The notes below the pieces were generated by a model. The model was not told the origin of the DNA. It ran no database searches and saw only the letters and a program-made list of their open reading frames with translations. Shown one piece after another: positions 17,114 through 26,814 of a stretch of DNA of 64,000 bases (position 1 is its first letter; each line of letters starts with the position of its first letter). A program made the position numbers and the translations under genes. Origin of the DNA: Methylophilus sp. DW102. Its GTDB lineage: Bacteria; Pseudomonadota; Gammaproteobacteria; Burkholderiales; Methylophilaceae. The stretch covers positions 1,674,001-1,738,000 of the forward strand of contig NZ_AP029023.1 of the NCBI RefSeq assembly GCF_037076555.1, given 5' to 3'.

Positions 17114-18564
17114 TACAGTAGGGAGGGAGACGGCGTCAGGCTGATTTCCAGACCGTAAGCATTGCGGCCAGGCTGCCAGGCGGAATCCACCGCCAGCCCT
17201 GCCAGTGAGACCAGCGTTTCAGAAGCGCCTGGATGGGTGGTGGTCACTTGGACCAAAGGATAAAAAGCACGTTGCCATGGCGGAATGCCCAGCATTTGAA
17301 AAAGGATCTTCAATTCACGCCGAGGACGCTTGGCGTCAGGCTGCAAACTCTCACCCCCTGCCCTAGGCATCAACTTGAGCGAAGTGCCTTCAGCAAGCAC
17401 CAAAGGTTGCCCATACCGCCGGTTAAGGGTAATCGCTGCCGGGGAAACCCCCAGTCTGGCCAAAGCAATCCCGCGCGCTTTCACGACTTTAAACTGCACT
17501 TGCCAGTCACCCCATTGCTGCGAGGCTTGTCCTTGCCACACCAGCGGTGTTTGCGGCAATGCGCTTGGTTTGGTAACGCAATACAGGCGTTGCTGGTAAT
17601 GGTGCAAATAAGCTGACTGATGCGAGGCTTGGCCTTGTAACGGCAAATGCAGATAACGGTTAGGTTTGACCGATGAAAGCTGCTGCCAATATTCTTGCAA
17701 TTGATCCTGATTGGGCATCCGTAACTGCAACTGTTGAAACCAATGGCGGAGCAAGTTTTTGGCGCGGACATCACCCAATGCATACAGCTTTGACATCGCA
17801 ATCGATTGCCCCAGCCATTCGGCTTGCAAATCACATTGCGCCAAGTCCTGGCTGGCCAGAACATCCAGCAAACTCTGCGCGTCTGCCATGTGCCCCGCCG
17901 TTCTCAACAACGACTGATCCACTTGCGGATAACGTTCGCGCAACACTGGCATCACTGCATGACGCATAAAATTGCGGTCGTAAACCGTATCTGCGTTGCT
18001 TTCGTCTTCCACCCATTGCAAGTGGTGTGCGGTGGCAAACTGTAAAAGTGCAGCTTTTGGCACGCTTAACAGTGGCCGATACAAGCGGCGTGCGCCATCC
18101 CACGCGGCCATGGCACTCAAGCCCTTGACGCCAGCGCCTCGTACCAGTTGCAGCATCAACGTCTCTGACTGGTCTTGCAGATGATGAGCCGTCACAATCG
18201 TATCTGCACCGATCTGCTGACGCTGTTGCTCCAGGGCATGATAGCGTGCTTCTCGGGCGGTGGCCTCCAGGCCTTGTCCGCTTTGCAAATCTACGCGCAC
18301 CTTGTCAGCAAAAAAAGGGACATTGTAGGTCTGGCAACGGTGTTCGCATTGTTGCAACCACGCATCGGCATTAGGACTCAAGCCATGATGCACATGCATG
18401 GCTGACAGCCGAAATGGCAATCGCTGGCAGAGCTCTGCGAGCAGATGTAACAACACCATAGAATCTACGCCACCGCTCAGTGCGAGTAGCAGATGTGGTG
18501 TGTTGGCATCCGGATTTGACAGCCCAGCCAGAAAACCAGATAACTGGCTTTCCAGGCTGGTCAT
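17113..18564 (-). CDS. tilS: tRNA(Ile)-lysidine synthetase TilS
   Basis: An ATP-dependent enzyme that attaches lysine to C34 of the AUA-reading tRNA-Ile, essential for decoding. About 483 residues. It has the PP-loop SGGVDSMVLLHLL near the N-terminus, the HHLQDQSETLML region typical of TilS, a central substrate-binding TilS domain and the C-terminal TilS_C domain around LKILFQMLGIPPWQR. ATG 18564 starts 10 bp after the accA stop; a GTG at 18585, overlapping accA, is also possible. Same-strand order dnaE-accA-tilS suggests a common transcript. Confidence 0.96.
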   Translation of the reverse strand: MTSLESQLSGFLAGLSNPDANTPHLLLALSGGVDSMVLLHLLAELCQRLPFRLSAMHVHHGLSPNADAWLQQCEHRCQTYNVPFFADKVRVDLQSGQGLEATAREARYHALEQQRQQIGADTIVTAHHLQDQSETLMLQLVRGAGVKGLSAMAAWDGARRLYRPLLSVPKAALLQFATAHHLQWVEDESNADTVYDRNFMRHAVMPVLRERYPQVDQSLLRTAGHMADAQSLLDVLASQDLAQCDLQAEWLGQSIAMSKLYALGDVRAKNLLRHWFQQLQLRMPNQDQLQEYWQQLSSVKPNRYLHLPLQGQASHQSAYLHHYQQRLYCVTKPSALPQTPLVWQGQASQQWGDWQVQFKVVKARGIALARLGVSPAAITLNRRYGQPLVLAEGTSLKLMPRAGGESLQPDAKRPRRELKILFQMLGIPPWQRAFYPLVQVTTTHPGASETLVSLAGLAVDSAWQPGRNAYGLEISLTPSPSLL

Positions 18565-18574
18565 AAGAGAAGCA

Positions 18575-19570
18575 TTACTTTTCACTGGCCGCTTTAAATT
18601 TACCGTAACTCATCAGACGCTGGTAACGTGTCTCCAGCAACTGCGGTATTTTTTTGGCTTGCAATGCTTTCAACTGTTGGCCGATCGCTTGCGAGACCTT
18701 CTCCATCACATCTTCATAATTACGATGTGCGCCACCCAGCGGCTCGTTGATAATGGTATCAATCAAGCCCAAAGACTTGAGCCTGTCTGCGGTAATGCCC
18801 AAGGTTTCGGCGGCTTCCGGGGCCTTGCTGGCGCTCTTCCACAAAATGGACGCACAGCCTTCAGGCGAAATCACCGAGTAAGTGGAATATTGCAGCATAT
18901 TCAAATGATCCACCACGCCCAAGGCCAGCGCACCACCAGAACCGCCCTCACCGATCACCACGCCAATAATCGGCGTTTTCAGTTCGGCCATGACATACAA
19001 ATTGCGTGCAATCGCTTCTGACTGGCCGCGCTCTTCAGCCCCAATGCCGGGATAGGCGCCTGGCGTATCAATAAAGGTGATAATCGGCATCTTGAACTTT
19101 TCGGCCAGACGGAACAGCCGCAGCGCCTTGCGGTAGCCTTCAGGACGCGGCATACCGAAATTGCGGTATTGGCGTTCTTTGATATCGCGGCCTTTTTGAT
19201 GGCCCATGACCATGACCGGAATGCCTTTAAAGCGCGCAATGCCGCCGACAATGGCCGGGTCATCTGCATAGGCACGGTCGCCATGCAACTCCTGGAAATC
19301 AGTAAACAAGGCATTGATATAGTCTGCAGTATAGGGGCGCTGCGGATGGCGGGCCACCTGGGAAATCTGCCAGGCAGTCAAGGCCTGGAAGGTATCCTGC
19401 AATAGCTTGGTATTCTTCTTTTGTAACAAATCCAGCTCTTTGGAAATATCCAGAGAGTCATGCTCGTCATGCGAAACTTGCAGCGCGTCAATCCGCTTTT
19501 CCAGTTCGGCAATCGGTTGTTCAAAATCAAGATAAGTCAGTTTACTAGGCGTTAAACGTTTTACACTCAT
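18575..19570 (-). CDS. accA: Acetyl-CoA carboxylase carboxyltransferase subunit alpha
   Basis: The alpha half of the carboxyltransferase that moves CO2 from carboxybiotin to acetyl-CoA, giving malonyl-CoA for fatty-acid synthesis. 331 residues, close to the usual 315-325. The N-terminal coiled segment [17 protein letters not shown] and the crotonase-like core with [19 protein letters not shown] and [12 protein letters not shown] are present. It lies between dnaE and tilS on the minus strand; accD, accB and accC are not next to it. The biotin carboxylase gene at 31228 is better assigned to pyruvate carboxylase. Confidence 0.97.
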   Translation of the reverse strand: MSVKRLTPSKLTYLDFEQPIAELEKRIDALQVSHDEHDSLDISKELDLLQKKNTKLLQDTFQALTAWQISQVARHPQRPYTADYINALFTDFQELHGDRAYADDPAIVGGIARFKGIPVMVMGHQKGRDIKERQYRNFGMPRPEGYRKALRLFRLAEKFKMPIITFIDTPGAYPGIGAEERGQSEAIARNLYVMAELKTPIIGVVIGEGGSGGALALGVVDHLNMLQYSTYSVISPEGCASILWKSASKAPEAAETLGITADRLKSLGLIDTIINEPLGGAHRNYEDVMEKVSQAIGQQLKALQAKKIPQLLETRYQRLMSYGKFKAASEK

Positions 19571-19603
19571 TGGAATTCCAATATGAATTCTTTAGAAAAA
19601 AGT

Positions 19604-22600
19604 TCAGGCATTATAAAGGATTTTGACGTTTTCTTTAGACAACCAGCCCTGTAAATTGTGTAGCAGGTCGTCATGCAGCACGACTTGCCAGTCATCCCCT
19701 AGCATCAAACTCACCTGAGCAGACTGGTTATGGTAGTCGACTTTGATCGGACAACGCTTCTGTTCCTCACCGGCGTAGCGATAAGGCGTCAATACTGTCA
19801 TGAGACGCTGCACATCCGAAGTGCCATTGCAGCTCAAGGTCAGCATTTGCGCAAAACGGTTACGCACGGCGGCCAGATCATAGAGTTTACGGGCGCTGAC
19901 GCGGATGCCACCGGAGAACTCATCATTACTGATTCGCCCTTCTACCACCAGCAGCTGGTCTTCCTTGATCCACTGTGCGTGCTGATTCAACAGTTCGCTA
20001 CCGACGACCACATCCACGCGTCCGACGGCATCATCCAGCGTCACAATCGCCATTTTTCCGCGCTGCGTCATGCGGACACGTACGCCCATGACCACCCCGG
20101 CCAGCAGTTTCGGCTGCTCTTGTGGCGCCAGTTCACCCAGATTGCCTTTAATAAAGGGGCCAAGCTGCGCTTTGTAGCTTAAATAAGGGTGGCCACTCAA
20201 GTAAAAACCCAGCGCCGTTTTTTCTTCTTGCAAGGCCTGCTCAGGGCTCCAGGCGGCAATATCCGGTAAAGCATGCTGCGTTTCGATCACCCCGCCAAAC
20301 AGGCAATCTTGCCCGGCGTGTGCCGCGCCCTGCTCTGCGACACTGATCGCCCTATCCAGGCCCGCCAGCAACGCAGCCCGGTTAGGTTCCAGCTTGTCAA
20401 AAGCGCCGGCGCGGATCAGGGATTCAATCACCCGACGGTTGACCTTGCGCAAATCCAGGCGCTGACAAAAATCGAATAAGTCTTTGAAAGGGCCTTGAGA
20501 CTGACGGGACGCCATAATCAACTCAATCGCCGCCAGGCCGGTGCCTTTGATGGCGCCCAGGCCGTAAAGCACCTGCTGCGCATTGAGCGGCTTGAAATGA
20601 TAGACACTGGCATTGATGTCTGGCGGCAATACTTCGATATGATTGGCGCCGCAGTCATCAAAAAACGTATGCACGTTATCGGTGTTGTTCATATCGGCAG
20701 ACATGGTCGCCGCCAGAAAAGCCGCCGGGTAATGCGCTTTGAGGTAAGCGGTATGATAAGCCACCAAGGCATACGCTGCCGCATGCGACTTGTTAAAGCC
20801 GTAACCCGCGAACTTTTCCAGCAAGTCAAACAAATCGTTGGACTGCTGCAAAGTCAGGCCATTTTTGAGCGCACCTTCATTAAAGATTTCGCGCTGTTTA
20901 ACCATCTCTTCCGGTTTTTTCTTACCCATGGCGCGGCGCAGCAAGTCTGCACCACCGAGACTATACCCGGCGACCACCTGGGCGATCTGCATCACCTGTT
21001 CCTGATACACGGCAATACCGTAGGTTTCCTTGAGAATAGATTCGGTCGACGGGTGCGGGTATTCCACGCGCTGCGTGCCATGTTTACGGCGGCAGAAGTC
21101 TGGAATCAGATCCATTGGGCCAGGACGGTACAAGGCAACCAGCGCAATAATGTCTTCAAACAAGTCTGGCTTGGCTTGCTTAAGCATATCTTTCATGCCG
21201 CGCGATTCCAGCTGGAACACCGCTGTCGTATTGGCTGTTTTCAGCAGATGGTAGCTACGCTTGTCATCGAGCGGAATCGTCTCAAAACTCAGTGGTGGCA
21301 ACGTTTCTTGCGCGCGCTGCGCATTGGCGTTTTCAAGCGCCATATTGAGGATAGTCAGCGTGCGCAGGCCCAAAAAGTCGAACTTAACCAGGCCGACCGC
21401 CTCCACATCATCCTTATCATATTGACTGACCAGACTGTCGCCATTGGGCTGGCAATAGACGGGCGAGAAATCTGAAATCTTGCCAGGCGCAATCAACACC
21501 CCCCCGGCGTGCATACCGATGTTACGGACCAGGCCTTCCAGCCGCAATGCCAAAGACAGTAATTCTGCGACCTCTTCTTCTTTTTCGCGGCGCTCTTGCA
21601 GTTGCGGCTCTTTTTCCAGTGCGGATTCAAGCGTGATGCCCAGCTCCATTGGAATGAGCTTAGCGATGCCATCGACAAAGTTGAACGGCAAATCCAGCAC
21701 GCGGCCCACATCGCGGATCACCGCTTTGGCCGCCATGGTCCCGAAGGTGGCGATCTGAGACACCGAAGCCAAGCCATATTTGTGCTTGACGTAATCGATG
21801 ACGCGATCTCGCCCTTCCTGACAGAAGTCAATATCAAAGTCGGGCATGGAGACCCGCTCCGGGTTTAAGAAACGCTCGAACAGCAGGTTGTATTTGAGCG
21901 GGTCGAGGTCGGTAATCCCCAAACTGTAAGCGACCAAAGACCCCGCACCGGAGCCCCGGCCTGGTCCGACTGGCACGCCGTTGTTTTTTGCCCAGTTAAT
22001 AAAATCGGCCACGATCAAAAAGTAGCCAGGAAACCCCATCTGAATGATGATGCCGCACTCAAACTGCAAGCGCGCTTCGTATTCAGCTCGTTTGGCTTCC
22101 CGCAGCTGTTCATCCGGGTACAAATAGGCCAGGCGGTGCTCCAAGCCTGCTTTAGACTGGTCCACCAGATATTGATCCAGACTCTCACCATTAGGCGTCG
22201 GAAAATCGGGCAGGTAATTTTTCCCCAAAGTCAGCGTCAGGTTGCAGCGCTTGGCAATCTCCACCGAGTTTTGCAAGGCGATGGGCATATCGGCGAACAA
22301 AGCCTGCATTTCTGCCTGGGTTTTCACATACTGGGTGGCGACAAAACGCTTGGGTCTACGGGTATCGGCCAGCACATAGCCTTCCGCGATACAGGTGCGC
22401 GCCTCGTGCGCCATAAAGTCATCCGGCGTCTGGAACTGGATCGGATGCGTTGCCACCACAGGTAAATCGAGCTGCTGTGCAATGGCGATGGTTTGTCTGA
22501 TCAATTGCTCTTGGGCATAGGCTTCGGTATTGCCGGGCACATGTACGCGCTGAACTTCCAGGTAGTAGCGGCCTTCAAATACCCCGGCCCAGTGTGCTGC

Positions 22601-23083
22601 CGCTTGCAAGGCTTGAGCCTGGTTGCCAGCCTGCAGTGCCTGTCCAATGTCACCGGCAGTAAAGCCCGACAGCAGCAATAGCCCTGCGTTTTTTTGCTGT
22701 AACCACTCGGGTTTGATTTCTGCCCGTTCACGGTACTGGTTCTCCAGATAGGCGCGACTGAGTAATTCACACAGATTGCGATAGCCCTGCTGCGTTTGTA
22801 CCAGTAACAGCAAGCGGTGAGGCTGGTCGCGCTGGAGCGGATTCTCGATCCAGACATCACAGCCCAGAATCGGTTTGAGCCCCTTGCCACGGGCAGCCTT
22901 GTAAAACTTGATCGCCCCAAACAGGTTAGCCAGATCGGTCAGCGCAATCGCTGGCATGGCATCACTTTTTGCAGCCTTGACGTAATCATCAATGCGCACC
23001 GTGCCATCCACAATGGAATACTCACTGTGGCAACGCAGGTGAATAAATGCAGGTTGGAGAGAGGGTGTTTCAGGCGCTTCCAT
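19604..23083 (-). CDS. dnaE: DNA polymerase III alpha subunit
   Basis: The replicative polymerase, 1159 residues, the normal length for DnaE1. An N-terminal PHP domain begins FIHLRCHSEYSIVDG. The palm holds the catalytic acidic motif PDFDIDFCQ, and the fingers include GYGFNKSHAAAYALVAY. Helix-hairpin-helix and OB-fold segments follow (an OB region around GVVMGVRVRMTQRGKMAIVTLDD in two parts). A GTG precedes the ATG by one codon; ATG 23083 is used. It is the first gene of the apparent dnaE-accA-tilS run; 33 bp separate it from accA and no terminator is visible between them. Confidence 0.98.
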   Translation of the reverse strand: MEAPETPSLQPAFIHLRCHSEYSIVDGTVRIDDYVKAAKSDAMPAIALTDLANLFGAIKFYKAARGKGLKPILGCDVWIENPLQRDQPHRLLLLVQTQQGYRNLCELLSRAYLENQYRERAEIKPEWLQQKNAGLLLLSGFTAGDIGQALQAGNQAQALQAAAHWAGVFEGRYYLEVQRVHVPGNTEAYAQEQLIRQTIAIAQQLDLPVVATHPIQFQTPDDFMAHEARTCIAEGYVLADTRRPKRFVATQYVKTQAEMQALFADMPIALQNSVEIAKRCNLTLTLGKNYLPDFPTPNGESLDQYLVDQSKAGLEHRLAYLYPDEQLREAKRAEYEARLQFECGIIIQMGFPGYFLIVADFINWAKNNGVPVGPGRGSGAGSLVAYSLGITDLDPLKYNLLFERFLNPERVSMPDFDIDFCQEGRDRVIDYVKHKYGLASVSQIATFGTMAAKAVIRDVGRVLDLPFNFVDGIAKLIPMELGITLESALEKEPQLQERREKEEEVAELLSLALRLEGLVRNIGMHAGGVLIAPGKISDFSPVYCQPNGDSLVSQYDKDDVEAVGLVKFDFLGLRTLTILNMALENANAQRAQETLPPLSFETIPLDDKRSYHLLKTANTTAVFQLESRGMKDMLKQAKPDLFEDIIALVALYRPGPMDLIPDFCRRKHGTQRVEYPHPSTESILKETYGIAVYQEQVMQIAQVVAGYSLGGADLLRRAMGKKKPEEMVKQREIFNEGALKNGLTLQQSNDLFDLLEKFAGYGFNKSHAAAYALVAYHTAYLKAHYPAAFLAATMSADMNNTDNVHTFFDDCGANHIEVLPPDINASVYHFKPLNAQQVLYGLGAIKGTGLAAIELIMASRQSQGPFKDLFDFCQRLDLRKVNRRVIESLIRAGAFDKLEPNRAALLAGLDRAISVAEQGAAHAGQDCLFGGVIETQHALPDIAAWSPEQALQEEKTALGFYLSGHPYLSYKAQLGPFIKGNLGELAPQEQPKLLAGVVMGVRVRMTQRGKMAIVTLDDAVGRVDVVVGSELLNQHAQWIKEDQLLVVEGRISNDEFSGGIRVSARKLYDLAAVRNRFAQMLTLSCNGTSDVQRLMTVLTPYRYAGEEQKRCPIKVDYHNQSAQVSLMLGDDWQVVLHDDLLHNLQGWLSKENVKILYNA

Positions 23084-23205
23084 CACTTTATTTTAACCGC
23101 CAACCTGCTTTTTTGTACCCATGCCGACGACAAATAATGTCATTGACAGCCTCAAAAAAGCCATGCAAACCTCGTAAAAAATGGATTGTTGATAGTTGTA
23201 AAAAA

Positions 23206-23235
23206 TTGAAACGAACCGGGATTATGTTCTATGAT
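23206..23235 (+). promoter_or_regulatory. Candidate sigma70 promoter for the tpx pair
   Basis: TTGAAA (23206-23211) and TATGAT (23230-23235) are spaced by 18 bp, upstream of the first Tpx-family gene. The inferred leader is about 25 nt. Confidence 0.4.
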
Positions 23236-23267
23236 GGCAGGCGTTTTTGTCATAAGCGATAGATCAC

Positions 23268-23774
23268 ATGCCCAATGCCACTGCCCTGCTCGATGACCCG
23301 ATACTGGTGGAGGACGAGCTGCCTGCCGTGGGGCAGCCCCTGCCGTATTTCCAGCTAGTTAACCGCGAGCTTGAGGACGTTGCGCTGGATGCCTTTGCAG
23401 GTCAGCGCAAGATACTGCATTTCTTCCCGGGCATTGATACGCCCACCAGTGCTAACAGCGTGCGTATTCTTGAGCGCATGGCGCTAGATCTGACTAACAC
23501 CGCCATCCTGCATATTTCACCGGATTTACCATTCACCATGGCCCGCTTCTGCGCCATGGAAAGCCTGCCGCAATGCATGACTTTATCCACCTTGCGTGGC
23601 CGCGACATGCTCAAGAATTATGGCGTGCTCATGATGACCAGCAAACTGGCAGGCCTACCTGCACGCGCCATCATCGTCGCGGACGAAAATGACCGCGTCC
23701 TCCACGTTGAATTGGTCAAGGACCTGGTCATGGAACCAGACTACGAAGCCGTGCTTGCGGTGCTGCCCGCCTGA
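23268..23774 (+). CDS. Tpx-family protein lacking the peroxidatic cysteine
   Basis: A 168-residue redoxin-fold protein clearly paralogous to the thiol peroxidase encoded just downstream. In active Tpx the peroxidatic Cys lies in the motif [11 protein letters not shown]. Here the matching stretch is IDTPTSANSVR, with Ser at 61 (codon AGT). The second, resolving Cys is kept at 95 in ARFCAMES, and another Cys occurs at 103. The rest of the fold, including the PDLPF and GLPARAIIV stretches, is intact, and there is no frameshift or stop, so this is not an ordinary pseudogene. Without the peroxidatic Cys it should not reduce peroxides by the usual route. It may be a regulatory or chaperone partner of Tpx. 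Both genes are on the same strand, 88 bp apart. Confidence 0.85.
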   Translation: MPNATALLDDPILVEDELPAVGQPLPYFQLVNRELEDVALDAFAGQRKILHFFPGIDTPTSANSVRILERMALDLTNTAILHISPDLPFTMARFCAMESLPQCMTLSTLRGRDMLKNYGVLMMTSKLAGLPARAIIVADENDRVLHVELVKDLVMEPDYEAVLAVLPA

Positions 23775-23862
23775 TTCCCTTACTTTTTATGTGGTTGATT
23801 GCGTTGCGCTGACACGTTAAAGTGCTTGTTTAAGTTTTATTCATCACATTTTGGAGAACACT

Positions 23863-24366
23863 ATGTCTAGCGTTACGCTCAAAGGAAATCCGGTCGCGGT
23901 TGGCGGTAAATTTTTAACCAAAGGCGACAAGGCTCCTGATTTTCAATTGGCAGATGCCAAACGCAACCTGCTTGGTCTGGATGCGTTTTCAGGCAAGCGT
24001 AAAGTCTTGAACATTTTCCCTAGCATTGATACGCCCACCTGCGCCACCTCAGTGCGCACCTTCAACAAGGAAGCCAGTAGCGTCAGCAACACCGTCGTGC
24101 TGTGCGTGTCTGCAGACCTGCCTTTCGCACAAAGCCGTTTCTGCGGTGCAGAAGGTCTGGAGAATGTTGTAACCCTGTCTACCTTCCGCGATACAGCCAA
24201 ATTTGGCAATGATTATGGCGTCCTGATCACCGATAGCAGCCTGGCAGGCCTGACTGCACGTGCAGTGGTTGTACTGGATGAGAACAATCAGGTATTGCAT
24301 AGCGAACTGGTTGGCGAAATTGCTGACGAACCAAACTATGCTGCTGCCTTGGCAGTCCTCAAATAA
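23863..24366 (+). CDS. tpx: Thiol peroxidase Tpx
   Basis: A 167-residue atypical 2-Cys peroxiredoxin that reduces hydrogen peroxide and alkyl peroxides with electrons from thioredoxin. The peroxidatic C60 ([11 protein letters not shown]) and resolving C94 (SRFCGAEG) match the known pair in E. coli Tpx. ATG 23863 follows GGAGAA at proper distance; a TTG at 23851 is not needed. It follows the cysteine-less paralogue and is closed by the strong hairpin at 24380-24420. Codon use looks like that of a well expressed gene. Confidence 0.97.
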   Translation: MSSVTLKGNPVAVGGKFLTKGDKAPDFQLADAKRNLLGLDAFSGKRKVLNIFPSIDTPTCATSVRTFNKEASSVSNTVVLCVSADLPFAQSRFCGAEGLENVVTLSTFRDTAKFGNDYGVLITDSSLAGLTARAVVVLDENNQVLHSELVGEIADEPNYAAALAVLK

Positions 24367-24379
24367 GTCAGCAGATTTG

Positions 24380-24420
24380 AGTAATAAAAAAGCCAGCATT
24401 AAGCTGGCTTTTTTATTACT
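24380..24420. terminator. Bidirectional terminator between tpx and fabF
   Basis: A perfect 18-bp stem (24380-24397 with 24403-24420) with an ATTAA loop; A and T runs form part of the stem on both sides. It lies between converging genes and can stop both tpx and the fab operon. Confidence 0.88.
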
Positions 24421-24455
24421 GCTTTTATATTGCTAAAGACCCGTCTTAAATACTT

Positions 24456-25688
24456 TTAAACGCGCTTGAACAACAAGCTGCCGTTAGTCCCACCAAAACC
24501 AAAATTGTTTTTGAGGGCATATTCAATCTGCAAGTCACGTGCCGTGTTAGCACAGTAATCCAGATCGCAATCCGGATCAGGATTCAACAGATTGATGGTC
24601 GGTGGTGAAACCTGATGGTAAATCGATAACACCGTAAAGACCGACTCCAGACCGCCTGCGCCACCGAGCAAGTGACCAGTCATCGATTTGGTCGAATTGA
24701 CTACCAGCTTGTAGGCATGATCGCCAAACGTTGCCTTGATGGCATTGGTTTCGTTGGTATCGCCCAGGGGCGTCGAGGTCCCGTGCGCATTCATGAACTG
24801 GACTTGGTCCGGGTTCACCCCTGCGTTTTTGAGCGCGTTGACCATGGAGCGGCGTGGACCGTCCATATTCGGTGCGGTCATGTGATAGGCATCGGCACTC
24901 AAGCCGTAACCTGCCACCTCGGCATAAATTTTGGCACCGCGTGCTTTGGCATGCTCATACTCTTCGAGCACCATCACCCCTGCACCTTCACCGATGACAA
25001 ACCCATCACGGTCTTTATCCCAGGGACGGCTGGCCGTCGCGGGATCGTCATTGCGTGTAGACAAGGCTCGTGCAGAGGCAAAGCCACCGACACTGAGCTC
25101 GGTAATGGCCGCTTCGGCCCCACCTGCCACCATGACATCGGCGTCACCATACTCAATCATACGTGTGGCTTCACCAATGCTATGGGTGCCTGTGGTACAG
25201 GCAGTCACCACCGCAATATTTGGCCCCTTGAGACCCAACATGATGGACAAATTGCCCGAGATCATGTTGATGATGGTGCCAGGAATAAAGAATGGCGAGA
25301 TCTTGCGTGGGCCACCTTCGTCATAACTGTCGTTAGTGGACTCAATCAAGCCCAAACCACCAATCCCGGAACCAATGGTCACGCCAATGCGTTCTGCATT
25401 TGCGTCGGTCACTTCCAGGCCAGAATCACGGAAAGCCTCCAAGCCAGCAGCCAGACCGTACTGGATAAAAGTATCCATGCGGCGCGCATCCTTGGCTGGA
25501 ATAAAGTCCTCAGCGTTGAATCCTTTAACCTCACCTGCAATTTGCGAGGCAAATGGGGTAGGATCAAATTTAGTGATACGGGTAATGCCTGATTGACCAG
25601 CGACCAGATTGTTCCAAGCGGTTTGGGTACCAATCCCTACTGGAGACACCACGCCCAAGCCAGTTACTACTACTCTGCGTTTCGTCAT
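24456..25688 (-). CDS. fabF: 3-oxoacyl-ACP synthase II FabF
   Basis: A condensing enzyme elongating acyl-ACP with malonyl-ACP, 410 residues. The active-site C164 lies in [11 protein letters not shown], the first His in [11 protein letters not shown], and the Lys/His pair in [15 protein letters not shown]. It is the last gene of the fab cluster, 52 bp after acpP, with an intervening hairpin that may lower its expression relative to acpP. The bidirectional terminator at 24380-24420 ends the operon. Confidence 0.97.
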   Translation of the reverse strand: MTKRRVVVTGLGVVSPVGIGTQTAWNNLVAGQSGITRITKFDPTPFASQIAGEVKGFNAEDFIPAKDARRMDTFIQYGLAAGLEAFRDSGLEVTDANAERIGVTIGSGIGGLGLIESTNDSYDEGGPRKISPFFIPGTIINMISGNLSIMLGLKGPNIAVVTACTTGTHSIGEATRMIEYGDADVMVAGGAEAAITELSVGGFASARALSTRNDDPATASRPWDKDRDGFVIGEGAGVMVLEEYEHAKARGAKIYAEVAGYGLSADAYHMTAPNMDGPRRSMVNALKNAGVNPDQVQFMNAHGTSTPLGDTNETNAIKATFGDHAYKLVVNSTKSMTGHLLGGAGGLESVFTVLSIYHQVSPPTINLLNPDPDCDLDYCANTARDLQIEYALKNNFGFGGTNGSLLFKRV

Positions 25689-25695
25689 AATAGAA

Positions 25696-25721
25696 AATCA
25701 GCCCTCTTGCGAGGGCTGATT
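25696..25721 (-). promoter_or_regulatory. Hairpin between acpP and fabF
   Basis: An 11-bp perfect stem AATCAGCCCTC/GAGGGCTGATT (25696-25706 with 25711-25721) with a 4-base loop. The minus-strand 3' side has only a short T run, so it may be a leaky terminator or mRNA-stabilising structure that raises acpP over fabF. Confidence 0.55.
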
Positions 25722-25740
25722 GAAGAATGAAGTCAATGAA

Positions 25741-25977
25741 TTACTTGAGGTTTGCGTTGACGTAGTCAATCGCTTGCTGCACTGTAGTGATTTTTTCAGC
25801 TTCTTCGTCAGGGATTTCGCAATCGAACTCTTCTTCCAAAGCCATTACTAATTCTACGGTGTCCAGAGAATCTGCACCCAGATCATCTACGAAAGATGAT
25901 GTGTTTTTTACGTCAGCTTCGTTTGCACCCAATTGTTCACAAACGATTTTCTTTACGCGTTGTTCGATGTCGGACAT
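25741..25977 (-). CDS. acpP: Acyl carrier protein
   Basis: The 78-residue acidic carrier of growing fatty acyl chains. S37 in [12 protein letters not shown] is the phosphopantetheine attachment site. Helices I-IV match the canonical protein. The gene sits between fabG and fabF as in most proteobacteria. Hairpin 25696-25721 follows it directly, consistent with the much larger amount of this protein needed. Confidence 0.98.
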   Translation of the reverse strand: MSDIEQRVKKIVCEQLGANEADVKNTSSFVDDLGADSLDTVELVMALEEEFDCEIPDEEAEKITTVQQAIDYVNANLK

Positions 25978-26063
25978 CTAAAATACCCCTTTGTTGATAA
26001 GTGTCGTGTACAGTAAACCAGTATTCTAGCAAAACTTGCCCAGAATACCAAAGAAACTAAATA

Positions 26064-26804
26064 TTAAGCGCAGTACATGCCGCCATTGACATGGATGGTT
26101 TCGCCCGTGATATAAGCGGCCGCTGGCGAAGCCAGGAAAGCCACTGTCGCCGCGATTTCATCCACAGCCCCCAAACGCCCAAGCGCAATACGTTCGAGCA
26201 TTTTGGTCTTGATATCGTCAGGCAGTTCAGCGGTCATATCCGTGGCGATAAAGCCAGGCGCCACACAGTTCACAGTAATACCGCGACTGCCGACTTCTTG
26301 CGCCATAGACTTGGTAAAACCAGTCATCCCAGCCTTGGCCGCTGCGTAGTTGGTCTGCCCGGCATTGCCCATATGACCCACCACGCTGGAAATGTTGATA
26401 ATACGTCCCTGACGCGCTTTCATCATCGGACGCAATACTGCCTGACTCATACGGAATACGGACTTCAGGTTGGTCGTCAAGACCGCATCCCAGTCTTCGT
26501 CTTTCATGCGCATGAGCAAGGTATCTTTGGTGATGCCGGCATTATTCACCAGGATGCTGACATCCCCATATTGCTCGGCAATCTGCTTTAAAACCGCCTC
26601 AATTTGTTCAGGCTGCGTCACATCCAGCGCCATCCCGACGCCGTTGACCCCAGCTGCTTTCAAATGGGCGGTGATTGCTTCTGCGCCACTGGCAGAGGTC
26701 GCCGTACCAATCACGGTGGCTCCCTGCTTGCCCAGGGCTTGTGCAATCGCTGCACCTATGCCGCGGCTGGCGCCCGTCACTAATGCGATTTGTTGGTCAG
26801 ACAT
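26064..26804 (-). CDS. fabG: 3-oxoacyl-ACP reductase FabG
   Basis: An NADPH-dependent short-chain dehydrogenase, 246 residues, reducing 3-oxoacyl-ACP in fatty-acid elongation. It has the Rossmann motif TGASRGIG at 10-17, NNAG at 87-90, and the catalytic S140, Y153 and K157 (NISS, TNYAAAKAG). It begins 10 bp after the fabD stop, so the two are translationally close; acpP follows after 86 bp. Confidence 0.97.
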   Translation of the reverse strand: MSDQQIALVTGASRGIGAAIAQALGKQGATVIGTATSASGAEAITAHLKAAGVNGVGMALDVTQPEQIEAVLKQIAEQYGDVSILVNNAGITKDTLLMRMKDEDWDAVLTTNLKSVFRMSQAVLRPMMKARQGRIINISSVVGHMGNAGQTNYAAAKAGMTGFTKSMAQEVGSRGITVNCVAPGFIATDMTAELPDDIKTKMLERIALGRLGAVDEIAATVAFLASPAAAYITGETIHVNGGMYCA

Positions 26805-26814
26805 GGTCTCTCCC

